Both the position numbers and the translations under genes were made by a program. 48,968 bases of DNA from Oscillospiraceae bacterium (GTDB lineage Bacteria; Bacillota; Clostridia; Oscillospirales; Oscillospiraceae), in assembly GCA_009787995.1 (NCBI GenBank), contig WQSH01000005.1, positions 1 through 48,968 of the forward strand. The letters are read 5' to 3'. This document shows positions 1-8,161 of this stretch, piece after piece (the first letter of the stretch is position 1; each line of letters begins with the position of its first letter). Below the pieces are notes generated by a model. The model saw only the letters and a list, made by a program, of their open reading frames with translations. It ran no database searches and was not told where the DNA came from.

Positions 1-745
1 TGGCGTTCCTTGTCGCCGCAATCAGCGCCTGAGCAGCTTCGTCGTCCACATAGCCCTTGGGGTTCATGCCACTGACTATGCCGGCGCCTCCGACCGCCAT
101 GTTGGCCTTTTCGTGAGCTAGCAGGATGGTGGGGCTAATCGCATGATATCCGCCACCGGCCGGGTTAGTCCCATAGATGCCGCAGATTATCGGTATTCCA
201 ATCTGCATGAGCTCCGAGTGCCGGTAAAAAGGCGTGCCGCCCGTGATGCGCCCTGCGTACACCTTCTCCTGCTCGTCCATCTTGACGCCGCTGCAGTTGA
301 GCACATACACAAGTGGCACGTTCAATTGCTTTGCCATGTCTGTGGCGCGCGTCAGCTTCAGGGCTTGGCCTGCCACCCATGCCCCGGCGAGTTTTTTGTT
401 GTCTGATGCAATAATCACCGCCCATTTGTCGCAAATCTTGCCTAGGCCAGTAATCACGCCGGTGCTGCCATCCGGATTTTCCTCGGGGTTGTAGAGGCTG
501 TTGAGCGGGCACCACGACCCGGCGTCAACAAGCATATCAAGGCGCTGCAACGCTGTCATTTGCCCAGATTCGTTGAGCGATTCGTCACTGCGCCCTGACG
601 CTAAAATCGCTTCTACCTCTGACTGAATGTCCTCTTCGATTTTCTTGAGCTCCGCCTCGTTTTCCACATTAGGATCATCAACCGGCGCCCCTATGGACTG
701 CATGTTTTGGAAATAACTTGGCATTGAGTATCCGAACGTACTCAT
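1..745 (-). CDS. gcdA: Glutaconyl-CoA decarboxylase subunit alpha (carboxyltransferase), 3' end beyond the window
   Basis: The first 248 codons of a minus-strand gene are open to the window edge. The translation starts MSTFGYSMPSYFQNMQ and carries stretches typical of the carboxyltransferase (crotonase-fold) alpha subunit of sodium-pumping glutaconyl-CoA decarboxylase, such as ASDNKKLAGAWVAGQA, LVYVLNCSGVKMDEQEKVY and YGTNPAGGGYHAISPT. In the family this subunit moves CO2 from glutaconyl-CoA to the biotin carrier in glutamate fermentation via 2-hydroxyglutarate; the full protein is about 585 residues, so roughly 40% is visible. The start is set by a GGAGG ribosome site at about 751-757. Biotin carrier and membrane subunits are not in the window. 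A related acyl-CoA carboxylase beta chain is possible, but the N-terminus fits GcdA best. Confidence 0.85.
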   Translation of the reverse strand, partial: MSTFGYSMPSYFQNMQSIGAPVDDPNVENEAELKKIEEDIQSEVEAILASGRSDESLNESGQMTALQRLDMLVDAGSWCPLNSLYNPEENPDGSTGVITGLGKICDKWAVIIASDNKKLAGAWVAGQALKLTRATDMAKQLNVPLVYVLNCSGVKMDEQEKVYAGRITGGTPFYRHSELMQIGIPIICGIYGTNPAGGGYHAISPTILLAHEKANMAVGGAGIVSGMNPKGYVDDEAAQALIAATRNA

Positions 746-802
746 CTGATCCCTCCTACATTAATAGTTCTGGTTTTAGTTCTGGCGATTATTTTTCGGT
801 CA

Positions 803-831
803 ATTATACATTAAACACAAAATAATGTATA
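803..831 (-). promoter_or_regulatory. gcdA promoter region with 9-bp inverted repeat
   Basis: Read on the minus strand there is a TATAAT -10 box (803-808) about 60 bases before the gcdA start, with no convincing -35 box. A perfect inverted repeat, TATACATTA at 805-813 and TAATGTATA at 823-831 with 9 bases between, overlaps the -10 box. This arrangement fits a repressor or activator operator; the regulator is unknown. Confidence 0.45.
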
Positions 832-934
832 TAAAACAACAACACGAAATTCATGTGCAAAACGTAAAAGTTTGTTGTGTACTATTCACAACGGCATTAT
901 GCCCGTTATCGCACCGCTTGTGTTTATTTACAAA

Positions 935-957
935 GGGAGCCCCTTGAACAGGCTCCC
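935..957 (-). terminator. Terminator after the CoA-transferase genes
   Basis: GGGAGCC (935-941) pairs with GGCTCCC (951-957). On the minus strand the hairpin is followed by TTTGTAAAT, a weak T tract. It lies just downstream of the CoA-transferase subunit B stop and separates that operon from gcdA. Confidence 0.5.
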
Positions 958-981
958 CTCGGTTTGGCTATTTTTGTACAA

Positions 982-1632
982 TCAGGCCATAACGCCCACT
1001 TTATCAGGGATGATAAGCGTGGCTTCGGTTTTTTTCTTGATTTCCTCGACTGTGACGCCCGGAGCGAGCTCCCTGAGAACTATCCCCTCCTTTGTCACGT
1101 CCATAACGCCAAGCTCGGTGACGATGTGCTTAACCACGCCAACAGCAGTCAGCGGAAGCGTGCATTTTTTCAGAATTCTCGGCTCCCCGGTCTTTGTCGT
1201 ATGCTCCATGGCGATAATGACCTTCTTTGCACCTGCGGCAAGATCCATTCCCCCGCCCATGCCAGGAACCATTTTCCCCGGAATCATCCAATTTGCCAGG
1301 TCGCCCTTTTCGTCAACCTCCAAGGCTCCCAAAACTGTTATGTCGACATGCCCGCCGCGAGCCAAAAGAAAACTGAAGGAGCTGTCAAAACAGCTGCCGC
1401 CGGGCAAAATGGTGACTTCATGGCCGCCTGCGTTCAGAACGTCTTTATCGACCTCTTCGGGCTTTGGGGTCGGCCCAAGGCCTATAAACCCATTTTCCGA
1501 GTGCAGCATGACATTCTTGTCAGGTGACAAGTGGTTTGCTACCAGCGTTGGTATGCCTATGCCGAGGTTTCCCAAGTTGCCTTCCTCAAAGAATCCGGCA
1601 ATCCTTTTTGCTATCATATCACGTTTATCCAT
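982..1632 (-). CDS. Acyl-CoA:acetate/3-oxoacid CoA-transferase, subunit B
   Basis: A 216-residue protein of the CtfB/AtoA/ScoB type. The SENG motif near residue 45 holds the glutamate that forms the covalent glutamyl-CoA intermediate in this family, and the GGG-rich GMGGGMDLAAGAKKV stretch is typical of the beta chain. With subunit A upstream (13-base gap) it would form the heteromer that swaps CoA between acids such as acetoacetate, butyrate and acetate. Length matches CtfB (about 220) rather than glutaconate CoA-transferase B (about 265), even though a gcdA-like gene follows. Substrate cannot be read from sequence. Starts at ATG 1632. Confidence 0.88.
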   Translation of the reverse strand: MDKRDMIAKRIAGFFEEGNLGNLGIGIPTLVANHLSPDKNVMLHSENGFIGLGPTPKPEEVDKDVLNAGGHEVTILPGGSCFDSSFSFLLARGGHVDITVLGALEVDEKGDLANWMIPGKMVPGMGGGMDLAAGAKKVIIAMEHTTKTGEPRILKKCTLPLTAVGVVKHIVTELGVMDVTKEGIVLRELAPGVTVEEIKKKTEATLIIPDKVGVMA

Positions 1633-1645
1633 AACCCAATACCCC

Positions 1646-2296
1646 CTATGCCTGAACTATCATGTCGACCATTATGCCCGGAGTGAATACTATCTCCGGG
1701 TCAAGCTCGCCGACTTCAACGATTTCTTCCGCTTCAACTATAACAAAGTCAGCAGCGGTCGCCATCAATGGATTGAAGTGCCTTGCCGCGCGTCTGTAGG
1801 TCAGATTGCCGCTCTTGTCAGCTTTCCAAGCCTTAATCAGGGCTACCTCAGCTCTAAGAGGGAGCTCCAGCAAGTAGTCTTTGCCATTTATATTAATCTT
1901 TTGCTTGCCCTCTTCGACAATTGTCCCGACACCCGTCGGTGTCAGAAACCCGCCCAGCCCGGCGCCAGCCGACCTAAACCTTTCGGCAAGGGTGCCCTGC
2001 GGCACGAGGGTGACTTCCAGCTCGCCGGCTGTCATTTGGCGTCCCGTCTCTTTATTTAGGCCTATGTGTGACGCAGTTAATTTTTTTATCTGCTTGTTAA
2101 CAATAAGCTTTCCGATACCAAATTCAGGCGTACATGTGTCGTTTGAGATAAGATTCAAATCCTTCACGCCTTTTTCTACCAAGCCGTCAATCAGCTTAAC
2201 TGGGGACCCTGCAAACGTAAACCCGCATATCATTATCGTTTGCCCATCATGAATCATCTCCATGGCCTCTTTAAGTGTTTTTACTTTACTCTTCAT
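1646..2296 (-). CDS. Acyl-CoA:acetate/3-oxoacid CoA-transferase, subunit A
   Basis: A 216-residue alpha chain of the CtfA/AtoD family, starting MKSKVKTLKEAMEMIHDGQT and containing the conserved ICGFTFAGSP and GGFLTPTGVGT glycine motifs. The reading frame stays open for another 55 codons upstream, but the ATG at 2296 is preceded by a strong GAGGAG site, so the extension is taken as leader. It is the promoter-proximal gene of a two-gene operon with subunit B. A leader of about 190 bases separates it from the promoter at 2495-2524. Confidence 0.88.
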   Translation of the reverse strand: MKSKVKTLKEAMEMIHDGQTIMICGFTFAGSPVKLIDGLVEKGVKDLNLISNDTCTPEFGIGKLIVNKQIKKLTASHIGLNKETGRQMTAGELEVTLVPQGTLAERFRSAGAGLGGFLTPTGVGTIVEEGKQKININGKDYLLELPLRAEVALIKAWKADKSGNLTYRRAARHFNPLMATAADFVIVEAEEIVEVGELDPEIVFTPGIMVDMIVQA

Positions 2297-2494
2297 AAGC
2301 TCCTCTTCCTTAATATGGCGATAGTACCACTGTGCTTGCGTTTCTCCCATAGTGGCCGATATGGCCATTTTTTGAACTTCGCTCGTGCGCAGCTGAGGTC
2401 GTGGCGTGCTTTGGGGCTCCCCATGAACACTTGGAATTATATAGGAGCTGCTATGGCACAAACAAACCCTAATAGCCTTGGGCTACCAGAACTC

Positions 2495-2524
2495 AGTATA
2501 ATGAAAAACGCAGTCATTTGTCAA
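2495..2524 (-). promoter_or_regulatory. Sigma-A promoter for the CoA-transferase operon
   Basis: On the minus strand TTGACA (2519-2524), an 18-base spacer and TATACT (2495-2500). The predicted transcript starts near 2488 and has a leader of about 190 bases before the subunit A start. Confidence 0.65.
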
Positions 2525-2950
2525 CAACATATTATACATGTATTCCAATTCTATTATAATTTACGTTGAATTTTGTAACTGTTTCAGCGCCCTCGCGTCA
2601 TTTAAGCGCATAGTCGCAGAAGCCAGTATCTCAGCACAGAGCGCAGGGATTGGGAAAATCTTTGTTTACTTTGTAAAAATTTTACAAATAAGCCGTAAAT
2701 AAATTTGTCCCCCGTTTCACCACTTTTGAATGACTTTCCGCAGACGCTTGCAAAAACATTCTACAGCACGCCCTTTGAGCCCTTGCCCTTAAATTAAGCG
2801 GACGATTGGCGGGCGCCTATGTAGGAAACGTTAAACCAAACTTTTTGGCGCAGCCTCCGCTACGCTCGCTTTTGAATAATCATTTTCCGCATCCTTCAAA
2901 AAAACTGGCAAAACATAATTTGCCTTGTGGCCAGTCATTTTTTTTGCGTG
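2525..2950. other. Intergenic region with a 19-bp palindrome, no gene
   Basis: No convincing gene lies between the CoA-transferase promoter and the pckG promoter. The clearest structure is a perfect palindrome at 2670-2688, TTTGTAAAA-A-TTTTACAAA. A degenerate direct repeat (CTTTTGAAT followed by a TTTCCGCA-type block) occurs near 2723-2745 and 2868-2890. The short open frame at 2806-3087 has no ribosome site and no protein-like features. Confidence 0.4.
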
Positions 2951-2978
2951 TTGCAATATTTTCCAATAGTAGTATGAT
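2951..2978 (+). promoter_or_regulatory. Probable pckG promoter
   Basis: TTGCAA (2951-2956), 16-base spacer, TATGAT (2973-2978); the predicted start near 2985 leaves a leader of about 70 bases before the pckG start codon. Confidence 0.5.
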
Positions 2979-3055
2979 GTTAGGAATTAAGATTTATAGG
3001 GAGCGGGCTAACATACATCTACCATCTCATTTTTGCATTTTTGGGGGATTACATT

Positions 3056-4846
3056 ATGGCACTGACTACAAACAAAATGGTTCTTGATTTTGTTGATGAA
3101 ATGAAAGAACTATGCAGCCCTGACAACATCGTTTGGATTGACGGCAGTAAGGAGCAGCTCGACGGACTCAGGGAGCAGGCGTGTTCGACGGGGGAGCTAA
3201 TCAAGCTCGACCAAGAGAAGCTGCCCGGCTGCTATTACCACCGCTCGGCAATAGATGACGTTGCACGCGTGGAGGACAGGACATTCATCTGCTGCAAGAA
3301 AGAAGTTGATGCCGGCCCCAACAACAACTGGATGGATCCTGCGCAAGCCTATACCATGGCTGCCGACATTTTTCGCAGTAGCATGAAGGGTCGCACTATG
3401 TACGTGATTCCGTTTTCTATGGGTCCGATTGGCTCTCCTTTTGCCAAGGCCGGCGTGGAAATCACAGACTCAATCTACGTGGTTTTAAGCATGGACATCA
3501 TGACTCGCATCGGCAGGCCTGTTTTTGACATGCTCGGCGACTCCAACGACTTCGTGAGGGGCATGCACTGCAAGTGCGATTTGGACGCAGAGAAGCGCTA
3601 CATACTGCATTTTCCGGAGGACAATGCCATTTGGAGCATGAACTCGGGCTATGGCGGCAACGTGCTGCTCGGCAAGAAGTGTTTTGCGCTGCGCATAGCA
3701 TCATACCAAGGCAAAAACGAGGGCTGGTTGGCTGAGCATATGCTCATTCTCGGCATAGAGAACCCGCAAGGCGAGGTGACCTACATAGCCGGTGCTTTCC
3801 CATCGCAATGCGGCAAAACCAATCTCGCCATGCTAATACCCCCTGAGCAGTACACAAAGAAGGGCTACAAAGTCTGGACAGTGGGAGACGACATCGCATG
3901 GCTGCGCATCGGCGACGATGGGCGGCTCTGGGCGATAAATCCAGAAAATGGCTTCTTTGGCGTTGCGCCCGGAACAAACATGAAATCTAATCCAAACGCT
4001 GTTACCGCAACTATGAGGGACACGATATTCACAAATGTCGTCCTCACGAAGGAAAACACCGTCTGGTGGGAAGGCCTAGACAAAAACCCACCGCAAGGAG
4101 CTTTGGATTGGAAGGGCAATCCATGGGACCCTTCATCCGGCGAGCCCGGCGCGCACCCCAATTCACGTTTTACTGCCCCCGCAAGAAACTGCCCTTGCAT
4201 GGCCTCAAACTGGGAAGACCCCAAGGGTGTGCCGATTTCGGCCATCATATTCGGCGGTCGCCGCGCAAAGGTTGCGCCACTGGTGTTCCAAACAAAGGAC
4301 TGGCAAAACGGCGTCTTTATAGGCTCGATAATGGCATCAGAAACAACAGCCGCCGCAACTGGCAGCACCGGCGTGCTCAGGCGCGACCCGTTTGCTATGC
4401 TCCCCTTTAGCGGCTATAATATGGGCGATTACTGGCAGCATTGGCTGGATATGGGCGAAAAAATTTCAAACCCTCCAAAAATCTTTCACGTCAACTGGTT
4501 CCGACTAGATGATGGCGGCAACTTTATCTGGCCGGGCTTTGGCGACAATTTCAGGATAATAGACTGGATTGTGAGGCGTTGCAACGGCGAGGTTGACGCC
4601 AGGGAAACCGCCATTGGCTACACTCCGAGAACCAAGGACATCGACTATGAGGACATTGACCACTACATACATGCAGGCAGAAGGTTTAACCTTGATGCGC
4701 TAAGGGCAATCCTTTCCGTAGAAAGCGTCTACTGGAAGGAAACCATCCCCCCCATCAAAGAATTTTACGCACAGTTCGGCGACAGGCTGCCAAAAATACT
4801 AGCCGACGAGTTAGCCGCACTAGAGTCGAGGATGTGGCTTGCTTGA
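3056..4846 (+). CDS. pckG: Phosphoenolpyruvate carboxykinase, GTP-dependent type
   Basis: A 596-residue protein of the GTP-type PEPCK family, which interconverts oxaloacetate and PEP. Visible signatures are the kinase-1a loop AFPSQCGKTNLAM (about residues 245-257), the metal-binding GDDIAWLR, NPENGFFGVAPGTN, FGGRR and YGGNVLLGKKC. Length is as expected (about 600). The ATG at 3056 has a GGGGGA site 7 bases upstream; a TTG further 5' is in frame but not needed. In a fermenter the enzyme commonly runs in the PEP-carboxylating direction, which is inference here. It is a single gene with its own promoter. Confidence 0.95.
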   Translation: MALTTNKMVLDFVDEMKELCSPDNIVWIDGSKEQLDGLREQACSTGELIKLDQEKLPGCYYHRSAIDDVARVEDRTFICCKKEVDAGPNNNWMDPAQAYTMAADIFRSSMKGRTMYVIPFSMGPIGSPFAKAGVEITDSIYVVLSMDIMTRIGRPVFDMLGDSNDFVRGMHCKCDLDAEKRYILHFPEDNAIWSMNSGYGGNVLLGKKCFALRIASYQGKNEGWLAEHMLILGIENPQGEVTYIAGAFPSQCGKTNLAMLIPPEQYTKKGYKVWTVGDDIAWLRIGDDGRLWAINPENGFFGVAPGTNMKSNPNAVTATMRDTIFTNVVLTKENTVWWEGLDKNPPQGALDWKGNPWDPSSGEPGAHPNSRFTAPARNCPCMASNWEDPKGVPISAIIFGGRRAKVAPLVFQTKDWQNGVFIGSIMASETTAAATGSTGVLRRDPFAMLPFSGYNMGDYWQHWLDMGEKISNPPKIFHVNWFRLDDGGNFIWPGFGDNFRIIDWIVRRCNGEVDARETAIGYTPRTKDIDYEDIDHYIHAGRRFNLDALRAILSVESVYWKETIPPIKEFYAQFGDRLPKILADELAALESRMWLA

Positions 4847-4853
4847 GGATTTT

Positions 4854-4930
4854 GGTATCAGTTTAAAAATTAAAAACTTGCGATTTTCTTTGACAACTGA
4901 TATCATACTACTCAACATATTAATCGGAGG
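4854..4930 (+). promoter_or_regulatory. Inverted repeat and -35-like box before the cNMP-domain gene
   Basis: GGTATCAGTT (4854-4863) and AACTGATATC (4895-4904) match in 9 of 10 positions as an inverted repeat, and the right arm overlaps the end of a TTGACA at 4890-4895. No good -10 sits at the right spacing (CAACAT or AACATA are the nearest). GGAGG at 4926-4930 is the ribosome site of the next gene. Confidence 0.3.
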
Positions 4931-4938
4931 TTCCTTGA

Positions 4939-7239
4939 ATGGCTCATACCGAATACAAGCAAGGCGACATTATCTGTAAAAAAGGCAGCCCGCTAACAAG
5001 CCTATCCCTTATCACAAGCGGCGATGTCGATGCATCGTTTTTCGGGCACACCATCATCCTCAGCAAGGCAGACGTTATAGGCCTGTGCGACATTGTGGCT
5101 CGTTCCCATAATCATACTTATACAGCGTTGACAGATGTCAAGGTATACGAAAACCCAATCGAAGACTTCGATGCAATAGAGGCCGTGATGCAGACCAATG
5201 CAGACATGGCTCACGTTATGGTCACGTCCATATGCACTCAGCTTGTTGAGTTCCTAGGTCATGTGCAAACGCTAAAAAACGAGGCAGGCAGCACACATGC
5301 AATTGCCCAAAAGCTCCACGCTGAGTACGTCTCCCTGTGTGAGGCTTACGCATTTACGCCTAAGCAGCTCATGGGCATATCTGAAATCGCAGCTGTTCCG
5401 AACTCCAACCAGATTGACAGCTGGGTGCATCCCTTCTATGCGGAAGTCAGGGACTTAGACCCAAAGGTGCACAGGCAGTTCTTCTTCGGGCACCCCGGCA
5501 TATCGTATGGCTTCTTCCGCAGATGCGCAGCGCTGCATGCCCAGGTATATAACGCCTGCAACGACTACTATAATTACATTATTGAAATATCAAAGTTTTT
5601 GCTCGACGAAGGTGGCCATGATTTGTTTTCCATGTTCAGCGAGCTCCATATAAACTCGCTCAATATTGCGGGTGCGGCAAAAGCTGTAGAAGCGCTAATA
5701 GAGCCGCTTATCGGGCACTTGTCAGAGATGACATGCATAAGCCATGAGCTTTTCCAGCGCCGCCTGGATTCTTATGGCGAGGGGCTTTCAGCGAAGCAGG
5801 TGGCTAAAGAGGCCGATTCGGATTCTGCTTCGGCACCGGGAGGCTCAAGTACGCCAGGCGCTTCGGGCACAAGTACAAACCTAAAGGATTCCATGAGTGA
5901 AATACTTCGCTACTCCGGCTGTCCGCCGGAGTTGTGCAGCAAGTTTGTGCAGGGCGTGCAAGCGTATACCAAGCTAACCGATAGGAGAAGCTCCGACGAC
6001 GAGGTGTATGATTTGCGCAAACTCCTGACTTCGTCATTTTATGAGATTTATTATCAGATAGTGTTGAAAACCCTAGAAGATCCTACCCCACCGACCTCTG
6101 TCAAGATGTTTCTGGCCTTCGGCTATGTTGACCCGGAGCTTGCCGGGCAGGAAAATGCGCAATACCTATATTCAATCGTGGACTCAGTGAAGGGCGACCC
6201 AAAAAATGGCATTTACACAATCCACGAATGGTTGCTTGCAGTGTACAATGGCGATGTTGAACCCAGCCTAAGTGAATTTGAGCTGGATTATCCCGGCTAT
6301 GTCAAGGAGCTGAAGCAGTCACAAAAAATCGATGCAAAGGAAGAAGCTAGGCTGCTTAAAGATCAAAGCGAGAAGCTTAAGTTTGAAATGGAAAATGTGT
6401 TTCCCGTCGTCAACAGGGTCACGTATGGCAAACCGACAACATTTGTCCCATTATTTGCAGACCATAACGTCACCCGCTATATACAAGACACCTTTGTTTC
6501 GACAGCGCAAGTCAAAAAATCTCTTGATGAAATCCGCAGCGTAGACTTTTCTGCCTTCTATCGCGAGACTGCCTATACTAACCCCAAAATTGGTATACCA
6601 AACGAAAACGTCAACGTAGAAGTCCTGCCCAACATCATACTTATGCCGAACCTCGGAATGCGCGGCTCGATGTGGCAGGAAATAGAGGGCAGGCTGCGCA
6701 CAACCCCCGCTCGTATGTTCATGCCTATGTTCTATGAAGATGATGTTAAAGGCCTTGTCATCCGATTGGTTGGCGAGTTCCGCTGGGAAATGTGCAAGCG
6801 CGTCCAAGGCTCTCGCTGGAACGATATTTCAGACCCCTCGCTCACCAGCATATTCAGCGATTACTTGCAATTTTACATGAATAACCGCAACCTCTCCATG
6901 CAGACGATGCTCGCCATAAGAAACGAGATATCGAGCGCTAGGAACAACTATAAAGCGGTGTTCGTAAATAACTACACTGACTGGCTCCTGCACGAGTCAA
7001 GGGGCGCAGCCAGGCTCAACAATGTCGCTATCGGCGTTCTGATGACATTTTGCCCTTTTACCGAGCCCATTCGCGAGAGCCTTACGACTAACCTTAGGTA
7101 TTCAGAGGCTCTCAATCGCTACAAAGCAAAGCAAAACAAGCGCGTGCAATACCTCATGCGCCTTGCGCAAAAAGTCAAGCAGTCCGGCAAAGATTTCCCG
7201 CAGGAGCTCGCCGACGAGCTTGAATATACAAAGCGATAA
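4939..7239 (+). CDS. Large protein with N-terminal cyclic-nucleotide-binding-like domain, function unknown
   Basis: A 766-residue soluble protein. Residues 1-105 resemble the Crp-type effector fold (YKQGDIICKKGSP, ITSGDVDASF, KADVIGLCDI). Then follow a mainly helical stretch, a Ser/Gly/Pro-rich linker (about 289-312), and a long C-terminal region with no family I recognise. No helix-turn-helix, transmembrane segment or catalytic motif is evident, so it is not a standard Crp regulator. It sits alone, immediately upstream of the c-di-GMP riboswitch unit. A role in nucleotide second-messenger sensing is only inferred from the N-terminal domain. The start has a GGAGG site 8 bases upstream. Confidence 0.75.
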   Translation: MAHTEYKQGDIICKKGSPLTSLSLITSGDVDASFFGHTIILSKADVIGLCDIVARSHNHTYTALTDVKVYENPIEDFDAIEAVMQTNADMAHVMVTSICTQLVEFLGHVQTLKNEAGSTHAIAQKLHAEYVSLCEAYAFTPKQLMGISEIAAVPNSNQIDSWVHPFYAEVRDLDPKVHRQFFFGHPGISYGFFRRCAALHAQVYNACNDYYNYIIEISKFLLDEGGHDLFSMFSELHINSLNIAGAAKAVEALIEPLIGHLSEMTCISHELFQRRLDSYGEGLSAKQVAKEADSDSASAPGGSSTPGASGTSTNLKDSMSEILRYSGCPPELCSKFVQGVQAYTKLTDRRSSDDEVYDLRKLLTSSFYEIYYQIVLKTLEDPTPPTSVKMFLAFGYVDPELAGQENAQYLYSIVDSVKGDPKNGIYTIHEWLLAVYNGDVEPSLSEFELDYPGYVKELKQSQKIDAKEEARLLKDQSEKLKFEMENVFPVVNRVTYGKPTTFVPLFADHNVTRYIQDTFVSTAQVKKSLDEIRSVDFSAFYRETAYTNPKIGIPNENVNVEVLPNIILMPNLGMRGSMWQEIEGRLRTTPARMFMPMFYEDDVKGLVIRLVGEFRWEMCKRVQGSRWNDISDPSLTSIFSDYLQFYMNNRNLSMQTMLAIRNEISSARNNYKAVFVNNYTDWLLHESRGAARLNNVAIGVLMTFCPFTEPIRESLTTNLRYSEALNRYKAKQNKRVQYLMRLAQKVKQSGKDFPQELADELEYTKR

Positions 7240-7290
7240 TTTTCGTGTTTTTTCCTGACGCTACAAACGATTTTTATTTGCGTTTTTATA

Positions 7291-7319
7291 TTGACACCAT
7301 TTCCAAAGTGCTGTACAAT
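7291..7319 (+). promoter_or_regulatory. Consensus promoter driving the riboswitch transcript
   Basis: TTGACA (7291-7296), exactly 17 bases, TACAAT (7314-7319). The predicted start near 7326 gives a 300-base leader that contains the riboswitch and terminator. Confidence 0.75.
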
Positions 7320-7382
7320 TAGGGCACTACTCTGTTGTGCATAACTTTAGTTAAGTGACCACAACCATAGAACCGTGTAAAA

Positions 7383-7509
7383 TCGAAAAGGCAAACTCGT
7401 CGAAAGGCGGGGACGCAAAGCTAGGGGTCTAAGGCTCTTGCGGTGAGAAATGCATTGAGCAATGTTCGCCGCAGGGATTGCTATGATAGCCCGGCCGCCG
7501 AAATTTCGA
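7383..7509 (+). ncRNA. Cyclic di-GMP-I (GEMM-I) riboswitch
   Basis: The core matches the GEMM-I aptamer: GGCAAAC (7390-7396), a GAAA-capped short helix (7401-7404), GGGGACGCAAAGC (7409-7421), then a GGTCTAAGG-type tetraloop-receptor segment, an extended P3 arm (about 7436-7474) and the closing GCCCGGCCGCC-like segment. TCGAAA (7383-7388) can pair with TTTCGA (7504-7509) as P1. The aptamer senses the second messenger c-di-GMP and here precedes an intrinsic terminator and the gene at 7627. Confidence 0.9.
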
Positions 7510-7520
7510 AGGGTCAAGCA

Positions 7521-7555
7521 CCTCTTTTTCGGCGTGTCGAAAAAGGTTTTTTTTT
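7521..7555 (+). terminator. Riboswitch-linked intrinsic terminator
   Basis: CCTCTTTTTCG (7521-7531) pairs with CGAAAAAGG (7538-7546) and is followed by nine T residues (7547-7555). The 5' strand of P1 (7383-7391, TCGAAAAGG) resembles the 3' arm of this hairpin and could pair with the 5' arm as an antiterminator. This suggests, but does not prove, that ligand binding turns the gene off. Confidence 0.8.
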
Positions 7556-7626
7556 CGGCACAGATCTGCTGCGATTGACACGTTAAAGTAGCAATCTAAT
7601 TATTAAGTTAAGATGAGGTGGAAGCA

Positions 7627-8118
7627 ATGAGAGTGTTAGTAGTTCAAAACAATCTGACTTTCAATCGCGGGGATTTGAGGGACGTACTTACCAGGTTCTG
7701 CGGCATTAACTCGACCGGTGTGTTTGCCGCAAAAGATGGCGAGGATGCTCTGCGCAAGCATGCTGAACTTAAACCAATGCTCGTTTTCTTGGACATTTCC
7801 TTACCAAGCAAGAATGCGCTTGCTACGGCTCGGGCGTTGAGAAAAGAAAACCCCTCTGTGCGCACCATCATGTGCACTGCATCAAAGCAGGATCCGGACG
7901 TCTTAAAGTGCATAAAATTTGGAACTGTGGATTTTGTATTGACGCCGCCGACACCAAAAAACGTAAGGCTGGCTGTCAAAGAGGTGGAGTCTGATTTATA
8001 CTCGGAATGGTTTTTCGAGCGAAGTGCGACGCGCATAATAGAGTCGTCAGCCCAAGAGGGGGACGCTGACTCAGCCGGTGATGAGTTTTATGCAGCAGCG
8101 CCAGCGCTCCTGTGGTAA
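7627..8118 (+). CDS. Degenerate receiver-domain protein under c-di-GMP riboswitch control
   Basis: A 163-residue single-domain protein resembling CheY-type receivers. The phospho-acceptor position is kept (LVFLDISLP, Asp56), as is the switch Thr84 (IMCTASK). However, the Mg-binding acidic pair at the end of strand 1 is Gln-Asn (VVQNN, residues 7-8) and the invariant Lys before Pro is Thr (VLTPP, residue 106). Normal phosphorylation is therefore doubtful. A tail of about 35 acidic, Ser/Ala-rich residues has no output domain. The start is ATG 7627, 5 bases after AGGTGG; a GTG at 7618 lies inside the ribosome site. No histidine kinase is nearby. Confidence 0.8.
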   Translation: MRVLVVQNNLTFNRGDLRDVLTRFCGINSTGVFAAKDGEDALRKHAELKPMLVFLDISLPSKNALATARALRKENPSVRTIMCTASKQDPDVLKCIKFGTVDFVLTPPTPKNVRLAVKEVESDLYSEWFFERSATRIIESSAQEGDADSAGDEFYAAAPALLW

Positions 8119-8161
8119 CTAATCAGTATCGGCGCCACTTTGCACCCAATTACTAGCCTCA

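Noticed and set aside
872-2059. 395-codon plus-strand frame opposite the CoA-transferase genes
   Set aside because: It runs antisense through both CoA-transferase genes, has low-quality composition and no ribosome site; the minus-strand proteins are clearly real.
2297-2461. In-frame 55-codon N-terminal extension of CoA-transferase subunit A
   Set aside because: A strong ribosome site immediately precedes the internal ATG at 2296, which matches the family's normal start.
3865-4368. 167-codon minus-strand frame inside pckG
   Set aside because: Antisense shadow of a well-conserved coding region with codon-position bias on the plus strand.
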